A stretch of 36,797 nt of DNA, taken from NCBI GenBank assembly GCA_947173955.1, contig CAMWHE010000022.1, forward strand, positions 1 through 36,797, in the 5' to 3' direction. This stretch comes from an uncultured Bacteroidales bacterium (lineage in GTDB: Bacteria > Bacteroidota > Bacteroidia > Bacteroidales > Muribaculaceae). A model generated the notes under the pieces. It was not told the origin of the DNA. It searched no databases and saw only the letters and a list, made by a program, of their open reading frames with translations. The translations under genes were made by a program, and so were the position numbers. Shown here one piece after another: positions 1 to 6,184 of this stretch (within the stretch, counting starts at the first letter, position 1; each line of letters opens with the position of its first letter).

Positions 1-48
1 ATGGAATCAGACCTAATTTTTTTGCCCCGAAAATATTTTTAGCGGACA
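1..48. other. Left contig edge, possible end of a mobile element
   Basis: This short AT-rich stretch lies between the window start and the stop codon of the first gene. Read on the minus strand, the DUF2971 frame runs into TATTAG and then TGTCCGCTAAAAATATTTTC. The protein stops well short of the family length exactly here, and the sequence ends 48 bases later. Both facts fit insertion of a repeated element that also broke the assembly. No transposase is visible, so the element cannot be named. Confidence 0.3.
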
Positions 49-588
49 CTAATAAAAATAAAATCTGATTTCGCGCTCATTTCTATAACAATTCTCTTTC
101 CGCTGAAGACACTCTATTAAATCGCAAGAAAAATTATAACCTTTATATTTTATCGGAACACAATGAATTTTAATCTCCGTGGAAGAAAATTCAGAAAGAA
201 ATTTTTCAATTGTAGAAAGGACGCAGACACCGTATTTCTTTGCATACTCCTTCCACATGAATATATCTTCGCCATCATATTTTGTCCAACATGAAACACC
301 GAGATTATTGGCATTTTGCGTATATTGTTCGGCTAACTCCTGACGCTTTAGCTCATTCTTTTGGACTAATACCCAGTCAATCGGACGGTAATTGTCTCCT
401 TGTGCTTCAGTTGGGACTATCATAGACGCAAAAGGCAAATTTTTCTCTCTAATATCTGAAAACTCATGTTTTCTACTGATATAGTATTTCCCGGATGTAA
501 GAAATTCTAAGAAATAATCATGAGGTATGTATTGAGCTATTATAGTTTCCGTTGAAATGGTAATATTGGGGAATATAAGCTGAGTCAT
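49..588 (-). CDS. DUF2971 family protein, probably truncated at its C-terminus
   Basis: A 179-residue protein of unknown function. It resembles DUF2971: the central segment has SCWTKYDGEDIFMWKEYAKK and then YGVCVLSTIEKFL, matching the family pattern of a Cys-Trp motif, Met-Trp and a G-V-x-x-x-S-T stretch. Near the end is NEREIRF, the family's E-x-E-x-R region, after which members usually continue for tens of residues; here a stop follows within three residues, at the contig edge. An upstream in-frame TTG at 615 gives 188 residues, but the ATG at 588 is preferred because it follows the stop of the upstream lipoprotein gene directly (TAATATG), suggesting translational coupling. Base composition is AT-rich, unlike the rest of the window. 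DUF2971 proteins often lie in accessory or defence regions, but no specific role can be assigned. Confidence 0.65.
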   Translation of the reverse strand: MTQLIFPNITISTETIIAQYIPHDYFLEFLTSGKYYISRKHEFSDIREKNLPFASMIVPTEAQGDNYRPIDWVLVQKNELKRQELAEQYTQNANNLGVSCWTKYDGEDIFMWKEYAKKYGVCVLSTIEKFLSEFSSTEIKIHCVPIKYKGYNFSCDLIECLQRKENCYRNEREIRFYFY

Positions 589-589
589 A

Positions 590-2005
590 TTAAAGACCTT
601 CCGTAAATTGATCAAATAGACTAATGTATTCTCCTAAGGGTACGACGTTTAAATTCTTATAACCAATGCTACGCTTAAACTCATAACTCTTATAAATATC
701 CAAGGTCTCTTGTGAGATAGTATCCGGAACGTATAGGTTATCAACTGCTTGATACGTATTTTTATTATAAATAAACTCCTTCACATTATCTATAAAAAGA
801 TTTTTAATTATGGGTGGGGTTGCGAATGGGAGAGTTAAGCTCTTTACACCGGAGATTTTTACATTAAATAGTTGGTACCTTGAAGGATAATCTTTATCAT
901 ACTGATAAATTAAGGACTCGGGTACAGTTTCAAAACCTAATATGGAGATTGACCTAATTCTGCAATTTTTAAATATGTTACTTTGTAATTGTATATTATC
1001 AAGTATAATAGTGTCTATAAACACTTCATTAAATGCGTCAGGCTTGATGGTACTACTTGTTATACTGATTTTTTTTGAAATATCCGGATAATATATGGAT
1101 GCTGCTCTAGTTCCTATGACTGAATTTTTAATATGAATTGATGAGGCTTTAGAATTTAGACTGGAATATTTTAATACGGCGTTATTAAGTTTCAGGTTTA
1201 ACTTATCACATCCATAAAACGCAAAACCATATACGACCACATTATTTAATTCTAATTCGTGAAGGTTTATGCATCCCTCAAAAAGACTTCCTCCTAACTT
1301 TAATGTATTGGTATTATTAAAAGTAACATGTTGCAGATTTTCGCAAGAGGCAAAACAACTTTGACCAATTGAATCAGCACTATGAATAACGACCTGTCCC
1401 AAATTTTCACAAGAAGCAAAACATTCTGAGCGAATTATGTTGACTGACGAACATTCAAAGCTTCTGATACCGGACTGTTTAAAAGCTGATTCATATATTT
1501 CATCAATTTTTTTTGGATATTTAATTGTGGTTAGATTAGTACAATTTTTAAATGCACATCGATTGATTTGATTTAGCGATTCCGGCAAATAGCAGCTTTC
1601 TATGCTTTGACAATTATCAAATGCACTAGGTCCGATCTCTCTTACATAGTATTTATTCCCTTTTAAATTTATTGATTCTGGAATGATAACTTCTCCATTA
1701 AGAGTGAGCCCTATTTCTTGATAGTCAGCCTCTACAACTGAAATATGTCCTCCTACGACTTGATACCTAATGTAGTTGAGCCAAAATTCAGTATCGCTAA
1801 TATTTCTATATGGTTGACCATTGGATGTGGTGCCGTCTTCATTTATTGTAATATTCAAAATATCATCAGATGGTTTGTTTTGATCTTCATCCGGCTGAGA
1901 AGGTTGTTCCTCACCAGGCTTTTGGCTGATTTCAGGCTCATCTTTAGAACATGACACACTGAATACTGCACATAATAGCAGAATAAAATAACTAAGCTTT
2001 TTCAT
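590..2005 (-). CDS. BspA-like leucine-rich-repeat surface lipoprotein
   Basis: A 471-residue predicted surface lipoprotein. The ATG at 2005 gives a clean signal peptide ending SVSC-SKDEP, so Cys20 would be lipidated; the frame stays open upstream to 2143 but that part has no signal sequence. A Pro/Glu/Asp-rich linker (about residues 22-45) leads to LRR_5 (BspA-type) repeats from about residue 120 to 330, with units such as AFDNCQSIESCYLPESLNQI, AFKNCTNLTTI and CFASCENLGQVVI (A/C-F-x-x-C-x-x-L). BspA-like proteins of Bacteroidales and oral bacteria bind host proteins or other bacteria; the ligand here is unknown. The C-terminal third is irregular. The gene is strongly AT-rich compared with genes after 2,600, indicating horizontal transfer. 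It follows the structured leader at 2016-2145. Confidence 0.8.
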   Translation of the reverse strand: MKKLSYFILLLCAVFSVSCSKDEPEISQKPGEEQPSQPDEDQNKPSDDILNITINEDGTTSNGQPYRNISDTEFWLNYIRYQVVGGHISVVEADYQEIGLTLNGEVIIPESINLKGNKYYVREIGPSAFDNCQSIESCYLPESLNQINRCAFKNCTNLTTIKYPKKIDEIYESAFKQSGIRSFECSSVNIIRSECFASCENLGQVVIHSADSIGQSCFASCENLQHVTFNNTNTLKLGGSLFEGCINLHELELNNVVVYGFAFYGCDKLNLKLNNAVLKYSSLNSKASSIHIKNSVIGTRAASIYYPDISKKISITSSTIKPDAFNEVFIDTIILDNIQLQSNIFKNCRIRSISILGFETVPESLIYQYDKDYPSRYQLFNVKISGVKSLTLPFATPPIIKNLFIDNVKEFIYNKNTYQAVDNLYVPDTISQETLDIYKSYEFKRSIGYKNLNVVPLGEYISLFDQFTEGL

Positions 2006-2015
2006 ATAAATATCA

Positions 2016-2041
2016 TGTCTCTTAACTCCCCTATGAGACAG
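2016..2041 (-). promoter_or_regulatory. Small leader hairpin just before the BspA-like start codon
   Basis: On the plus strand TGTCTC (2016-2021) is complementary to GAGACA (2035-2040), so the minus-strand transcript can fold a 6-bp hairpin ending 10 bases before the ATG at 2005. Its loop contains a purine-rich AGGGGAG. The same CTGTCTC strand can instead pair with GAGACAG in the larger structure upstream (plus 2068-2074), so the two pairings compete. A regulatory role is inference. Confidence 0.35.
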
Positions 2042-2057
2042 TAAGATAAAACAAAGA

Positions 2058-2145
2058 ACGTGGGAGTCTGTCTCGTTGCCATCCCACAGTTTGAGGCTCT
2101 CGCATTGCCCGAATAAGTTGGACGGCAACGTGCAGAAGCCCACGT
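2058..2145 (-). ncRNA. Candidate structured leader RNA (nested inverted repeat)
   Basis: Two arms form a long imperfect hairpin. The outer stem is 7 bp: ACGTGGG at 2058-2064 pairs with CCCACGT at 2139-2145. An internal loop of about 8-9 bases per side follows. The inner stem is 11 bp with one G-U pair in the minus-strand RNA: CGTTGCCATCC at 2074-2084 against GGACGGCAACG at 2120-2130. The apical loop can form a further short GGC/GCC stem. The element sits 52 bases upstream of the BspA-like ATG and would lie in its leader if transcribed with it. I cannot assign it to a known RNA family; a short repeated DNA element is the alternative. Confidence 0.45.
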
Positions 2146-2522
2146 ATATATGAATGACAGCTTAAAATACCATATACAGTATTTCAAGACTATAATTCAT
2201 ACCCATGTGGCGACTACCGTTGCTGTATCCCCGACTTATTCTAAGAAATTTGCGAGATTTCAAACTGTCAAGAATATAGCGCCAAGTAACGCTCTGTTTA
2301 ATTATGTCCGCTGCCCGCCGCATATCCCCCATGGGCTTCTGCAATGCGGTCAACACTACAAAATTAATATTTTTATAATTATAGTACAATAACTGTCGTG
2401 AATTCGGCAGAAGAAAGACCATGTAGTATGCGTTATAGTGAACAACCGGATTGAAAGCCTGTGGTAATAGTGTAAATCGATATAAAAGATTTGAGATATG
2501 CGGACTTCTCAACCGTATAATG

Positions 2523-2545
2523 CGACTAATTAGACCAATTAGTCG
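2523..2545. repeat. Perfect 9-bp inverted repeat
   Basis: CGACTAATT at 2523-2531 and AATTAGTCG at 2537-2545 are perfect inverted repeats around a 5-base spacer. They lie about 63 bases upstream of the -7 element of the DUF4919 gene and at the composition boundary. An operator, a small hairpin or a junction scar are all possible. Confidence 0.4.
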
Positions 2546-2570
2546 TACCGGATCGGAGTATTAACATTTA

Positions 2571-2601
2571 TTGTCGGGGAGGGGGCGGTTTTGTCGGGGA
2601 G
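2571..2601. repeat. 11-bp direct repeat upstream of the DUF4919 gene
   Basis: TTGTCGGGGAG occurs at 2571-2581 and again at 2591-2601, a period of 20 bases, about two helical turns, immediately before the -7 element. This spacing would suit a same-face activator or repressor site, but no such role is shown. Confidence 0.4.
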
Positions 2602-2607
2602 ATTTCT

Positions 2608-2615
2608 TAACTTTG
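2608..2615 (+). promoter_or_regulatory. Bacteroidetes -7 element for the DUF4919 gene
   Basis: TAACTTTG fits TAnnTTTG and lies 43 bases before the ATG at 2659. A TTTG at 2590-2593 is only 14 bases upstream, shorter than the usual spacing of about 19, so the -33 part is uncertain. Confidence 0.5.
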
Positions 2616-2658
2616 CCAAACGGCACACTAAGCTGCATGACTTTCTGCGCAACTGACT

Positions 2659-3369
2659 ATGAAGAAATTTACCCTCTATATGCTTACGGCTCTGACGGCT
2701 ATGGTCATCATGACTTCGGCCAAGGCGCCGAAGCGCGGGTCGATGCCCAAGGGGATCGACCTGGAGAAGGTGCGCGCCGAGGTCAACGATCCGAGATCGG
2801 AATTTTTCTATGACTCGCTGATGGCGGCGTTTGAACGGGTCGACACGACGATGACTCTGGAGGACTACCGCTATCTCTATTTCGGCACGATGTTTCAGGA
2901 GGACTATAATCCGTATCGCCGCAACGCTTATGCCGACATCATCAACCCCCTGACCCACAAGGCTTCGCACACGCGCGCCGAGCGCGACACGCTGATGAAA
3001 TACACTCAGCTCGCACTTCTCGACACTCCTTTCGATCTGGCTCAGATCAATTTCCTCATCTACGCCCTACGCTCCAAGCAGAAATATAATGAAGCCGACA
3101 TCTGGCAGTATCGTCTCAATCACCTTCTGCAGGCGATAGTCTCGACCGGCACGGGCGCTGACACCACGTCGGCGTGGTATGTCATCTATCCGCGCGACGA
3201 GGCCACGATAGTCAATATCGGCAAGAATGTGCAAAGCCTGCGTCCCACATTCATCGAGCCTTACTACGACTGTATCGAAGTGACTGACGAACACGGCAAA
3301 ACACAGGACTTCTATTTCAACATCTGTCCCGTCCTCGACGAATACTACCTCAAGTATCCGGAAGACTAA
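2659..3369 (+). CDS. DUF4919 family exported protein
   Basis: A 236-residue protein resembling DUF4919, a Bacteroidetes family of unknown function. An N-terminal signal sequence (MKKFTLYMLTALTAMVIMTSAKA) without a lipobox cysteine points to the periplasm. The body has the family's look: DPRSEFFYDSLMAAFERVDTT, then LEDYRYLYFGTMFQEDYNPY, a helical middle, and a C-terminal FYFNICPVLDEYY. The ATG at 2659 follows a -7 element with a leader of about 40 bases. It is convergent with the nitroreductase gene and stands alone as a transcript. Composition is GC-rich like the core genes, so it marks the start of the core sequence after the AT-rich island. No catalytic motif is evident. Confidence 0.7.
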   Translation: MKKFTLYMLTALTAMVIMTSAKAPKRGSMPKGIDLEKVRAEVNDPRSEFFYDSLMAAFERVDTTMTLEDYRYLYFGTMFQEDYNPYRRNAYADIINPLTHKASHTRAERDTLMKYTQLALLDTPFDLAQINFLIYALRSKQKYNEADIWQYRLNHLLQAIVSTGTGADTTSAWYVIYPRDEATIVNIGKNVQSLRPTFIEPYYDCIEVTDEHGKTQDFYFNICPVLDEYYLKYPED

Positions 3370-3421
3370 CCCATCCCTCGCCCGATTCGGCGCGGTTGGG
3401 CTGAACTAACTAAATTCTTTT

Positions 3422-4171
3422 TTATTTCTTTAGGGCATAGCCGCGCTTGTGGAGGGCGTCGAGCATCTGATAGTCCATCCCCTCGCGGTAGTAGCCGAGC
3501 ATCTCACTGATCCAGTCGGCATCGGAGGCGTTGGTCTCGCGATGGAGATGATATTCGCGTATGGTGCGGTCATAGTCGAGCAGGCGCTCCGCCATATTGT
3601 CGACCCCATATTTTTCACGGAAGATCACCAGTTCGCGGGGCTGTTTGGGCTTCATCTGCGGCACTTCGCGCGGCACGCCGACAGCGAGGGCGCACACGAG
3701 ATAAACACCCTGCGGCAGACCCAGCAACTCCGATATGGCGGCGGGATCGACCGTGCGGGCATAGCCGATGGGGCATGTGCCGAGACCATGAGATTCGGCT
3801 GCGGCTATGGCGCTCATCATGGCGAGAGCGGCATCGACCGTGCCGACTATCAGGCCGTCGGCCGTATCATTGAACGGTGGCATCTCCAGCCCCTTGGCCC
3901 GGGCTGCGACGGATATCTTGTTGAAGTCGCTGAGAAAGACGAATACACGGTTGGAGGTCTTGAACTGCTTCTGTCTGACTAGTTCGGCAAGCTGCTCCTT
4001 GAGCGTCTGATCGGCGATCTCGATTACTGAAAACTGCTGACCGTTGTAGCTTGTGGGGGTATTGCGGATAGCTTCGCGGATAAAGTCAAGGTCGGCTTCG
4101 GGGATAGCCTCGCGCTCATAGCGGCGGATGCTGCGGCGGTCGAGGAGGGTCTGTTCTACTGTCTTGTTCAT
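3422..4171 (-). CDS. Nitroreductase family flavoprotein (NfsA/FRP-like)
   Basis: A 249-residue FMN-dependent NAD(P)H oxidoreductase of the nitroreductase superfamily, probably cytoplasmic and dimeric. The N-terminus has the RRSIRRYE flavin phosphate motif (residues 12-19), then NTPTSYNGQQFSVIEI, the usual PTSxNxQ substrate/FMN segment. The middle has GTVDAALAMMSAIAAAESHGLGTCPIG, the helix and loop over the flavin ring, and the end has a basic MKPKQPRELV region typical of the NfsA/FRP branch. Length fits that group. Members reduce nitroaromatics, quinones or flavins; the natural substrate cannot be told from sequence. The gene ends head-to-head with the DUF4919 gene and is divergent from the Dxs-like gene, with which it shares a 165-base intergenic region. 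Confidence 0.85.
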   Translation of the reverse strand: MNKTVEQTLLDRRSIRRYEREAIPEADLDFIREAIRNTPTSYNGQQFSVIEIADQTLKEQLAELVRQKQFKTSNRVFVFLSDFNKISVAARAKGLEMPPFNDTADGLIVGTVDAALAMMSAIAAAESHGLGTCPIGYARTVDPAAISELLGLPQGVYLVCALAVGVPREVPQMKPKQPRELVIFREKYGVDNMAERLLDYDRTIREYHLHRETNASDADWISEMLGYYREGMDYQMLDALHKRGYALKK

Positions 4172-4178
4172 ATTTTCG

Positions 4179-4207
4179 TTGTAATTCGGATTCTTTAATT
4201 ATATTTG
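4179..4207 (+). promoter_or_regulatory. Bacteroidetes promoter for the Dxs-like gene
   Basis: TTG at 4179-4181, an 18-base spacer and TATATTTG at 4200-4207 match the -33/-7 pattern. Transcription would start near 4213, giving a leader of about 120 bases. The leader can fold a hairpin of GGGG (4239-4242) with CCCC (4252-4255) extended by CCGG/CCGG. I see no thiamine-box motif in it. Confidence 0.6.
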
Positions 4208-4336
4208 TGTGATATCTGCATGATGAAAACGCCGGACAGGGGCGAATTGTTCCCCGCCGGGTCAACATTGTGGCCTCTGAATGCGTTATTTATCATGTAT
4301 ATACCGCGAAAAAAAACAAAAAAAACATATAACACC

Positions 4337-6100
4337 ATGACAACAGATATCAATCTTGAAGAAATCAAATCGCCGGCCGACCTGCGCACGCTGTCGGCCG
4401 ACCAGCTCAAGCAGCTCGCCAAAGAACTCCGTCAGGCTCTGATCACCAAGCTGTCGAAGCGCGGCGGTCACGTAGGGCCCAACCTGGGCATGGTCGATGC
4501 AATAATCGCCCTGCACTATGTATTCAACACGCCGGAAGACAAGATAGTCTTCGACGTTTCACACCAGACCTACCCCCACAAGATGCTGACCGGCCGAATG
4601 GACGCCTTCACCGAGGAGGAGCATTACGGCGACGTCACAGGCTACACCAACCCGTCGGAAAGCGAGTATGACCTCTTTTCTATTGGACACACCTCATCGG
4701 CTGTAGCCCTGGCTGCCGGTCTGGCTAAAGCGCGCGACCTCAAGGGTGAGCGCCACAACGTGGTGGCCGTGATCGGCGACGGATCGCTCAGCGGCGGTGT
4801 GGCTTTCGAGGGGCTCGACTACGGAGCTACCCTGGGCTCGAATTTCATCGTCATAGTCAACGACAACGATATGAGCATAGCCGAAAATCACGGCGGAATC
4901 TACGCCGACCTGCGCCTGCTGCGCAACAGCAAGGGGGAGGCCGAGCCCAACCTGTTCCGCTCGATGGGGTATGCCTACCGGTATGTTCACAACGGCAACG
5001 ACATCCCCTCGCTGATCGAGATGTTCCGCTCGGTCAAGGATATCGACTATCCAGTCGTAGTCCACATCAACACGGAGAAGGGCATGGGTCTCCCCGTGGC
5101 CGAAGCCCACAAGGAGCAGTTCCACTACTCGGGGCCGTTCGACCCCAAAACCGGCGACGCCACTTATGCCGACGACTCGGAGGACTATTCCGACATATTC
5201 TCTAACGAGACTCTGCGCCACATCGCCGCCGACAGCCGCGTGGTAGCCATCACGGCCGGCACTCCGGGCGTCCTGGGCTTCACGCCCGAGAAGCGCCGCC
5301 AGGCAGGGCGGCAGTTTGTCGACGTAGGCATCGCTGAGCAGGCAGCCGTCGACGTGGCTTCCGGTCTGGCCAAAGGAGGCGCGCGACCCGTGGTAGGACT
5401 CGCCAGCACATTCCTCCAGAGAGCCTACGACCAGTTCAGCCAGGACATAGCCCTCAACCGTCAGCCTGCCGCATTCGTAGTCTTCTACGGCGGTCTCTAC
5501 GGTCTGACCGATGAGACTCACCTGGGCTTCTTTGACATCTCCCTGCTCGCCAATGTCCCCGGGCTGGAGGTTCTCGCCCCGACCTGTAAGGAAGAGTTCG
5601 TCGACATGCTCGAATGGGCTACCCTACGTTCCGCCGTTCCGTCAGTCGTCCGCGTACCCTCCGGCGCCGTAGTATCGCGTCCGGACGCACATCTGCTCGC
5701 TGACTACACGAATGCTCGCTACGATGTCGTGCGCCAGGGAAGCCGTGTGGCGCTGATCGGCGCCGGGACATTCTTCCCGCTGATGGCCGAAGCAGCCGAC
5801 GAGCTCGCCAAACAGGGAATCAATGCCACGCTGATCAATCCACGCCAGCTCTCGACGCTCGACAAGGAGACACTCGACACGCTCGGCGACTATGATATCG
5901 TCATCACCGCCGAAGACGGCATCACTGACGGCGGATTCGGCCAGAAAGTAGCCTCCTATCTCGGTCAGGCACCTGTCAAGGTAGTCAACCTGGGTCTGCC
6001 CAAAGCATTTCCCAACCGCTACAATCCGCGCCTTGTGGCCGAGCAGTGCAATCTGACCGTACCCCAGATCGTAGCCCTCGCCACCGACAATCTGCGATAA
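4337..6100 (+). CDS. Dxs-like thiamine-diphosphate enzyme (divergent 1-deoxyxylulose-5-phosphate synthase)
   Basis: A 587-residue transketolase-like enzyme, shorter than typical Dxs (about 620-640). The ATG at 4337 is chosen because the family match begins there; the frame opens further upstream with unrelated residues. Thiamine-diphosphate features are kept: GGHVGPNLG (42-50), GHTSSAVALAAG (117-128), GDG at 147-149 with VNDNDMS at 174-180, His263, Glu334 in GIAEQ, and STFLQRAYDQ (357-366). By hand alignment to E. coli Dxs, however, Arg420 is Tyr384, Asp427 is Thr391 and Arg478 is Ser442; His431 is kept as His395. Those two arginines contact the phosphate of glyceraldehyde 3-phosphate. Databases commonly call this shorter class Dxs, but the acceptor substrate may differ. 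It stands alone, between its own promoter and a strong terminator. Confidence 0.85.
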   Translation: MTTDINLEEIKSPADLRTLSADQLKQLAKELRQALITKLSKRGGHVGPNLGMVDAIIALHYVFNTPEDKIVFDVSHQTYPHKMLTGRMDAFTEEEHYGDVTGYTNPSESEYDLFSIGHTSSAVALAAGLAKARDLKGERHNVVAVIGDGSLSGGVAFEGLDYGATLGSNFIVIVNDNDMSIAENHGGIYADLRLLRNSKGEAEPNLFRSMGYAYRYVHNGNDIPSLIEMFRSVKDIDYPVVVHINTEKGMGLPVAEAHKEQFHYSGPFDPKTGDATYADDSEDYSDIFSNETLRHIAADSRVVAITAGTPGVLGFTPEKRRQAGRQFVDVGIAEQAAVDVASGLAKGGARPVVGLASTFLQRAYDQFSQDIALNRQPAAFVVFYGGLYGLTDETHLGFFDISLLANVPGLEVLAPTCKEEFVDMLEWATLRSAVPSVVRVPSGAVVSRPDAHLLADYTNARYDVVRQGSRVALIGAGTFFPLMAEAADELAKQGINATLINPRQLSTLDKETLDTLGDYDIVITAEDGITDGGFGQKVASYLGQAPVKVVNLGLPKAFPNRYNPRLVAEQCNLTVPQIVALATDNLR

Positions 6101-6128
6101 CAAACAGCTCCACCCTGTCCCAAAACTC

Positions 6129-6169
6129 AAAAAATCCCGCGGCTACCGGCGTGTAGCAGTGGGATTTTT
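6129..6169 (+). terminator. Intrinsic terminator after the Dxs-like gene
   Basis: AAAAATCCC at 6130-6138 pairs with GGGATTTTT at 6161-6169, with a GC-rich loop and a run of T at the end. It lies immediately upstream of the tamL -7 element, so the two transcription units are packed within a few bases. Confidence 0.8.
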
Positions 6170-6170
6170 G

Positions 6171-6178
6171 TATCTTTG
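6171..6178 (+). promoter_or_regulatory. -7 element for tamL, implying a near-leaderless mRNA
   Basis: TATCTTTG matches TAnnTTTG exactly. Its last base is only 6 bases before the ATG at 6185, so the transcript would begin at or beside the start codon. No clear -33 TTG is seen at the usual distance, which overlaps the terminator hairpin. Confidence 0.55.
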
Positions 6179-6184
6179 CACTTT

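Larger units (their letters stand above)
2146..2607. other. AT-rich stretch with no gene I can support
   Basis: Small open frames exist here (for example 116 codons on minus at 2162-2512) but have no recognisable domain, no signal peptide and no convincing start. Composition changes sharply from AT-rich to GC-rich near 2,550, marking the edge of the probably acquired segment. TGGGCTTCTGCA at 2332-2343 is the exact reverse complement of 2131-2142 in the hairpin arm, suggesting a decayed second copy of that element. Confidence 0.5.

Noticed and set aside
2162-2512. A 116-codon minus-strand open frame in the AT-rich intergenic region
   Set aside because: No domain, signal peptide or credible start signal; an overlapping plus-strand frame is equally open, as expected in AT-rich non-coding DNA.
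3370-3421. Terminator between the DUF4919 and nitroreductase genes
   Set aside because: A CCC...GGG hairpin exists, but pairing is poor and the T-run is about 25 bases away; too weak to list.
4208-4336. Thiamine-pyrophosphate riboswitch in the leader of the Dxs-like gene
   Set aside because: The conserved CUGAGA and ACCUGAUC-type segments are not found; only a generic hairpin is present.
4694-5521. A 275-codon minus-strand frame opposite the Dxs-like gene
   Set aside because: Antisense shadow of a strongly conserved enzyme; no domain signal.
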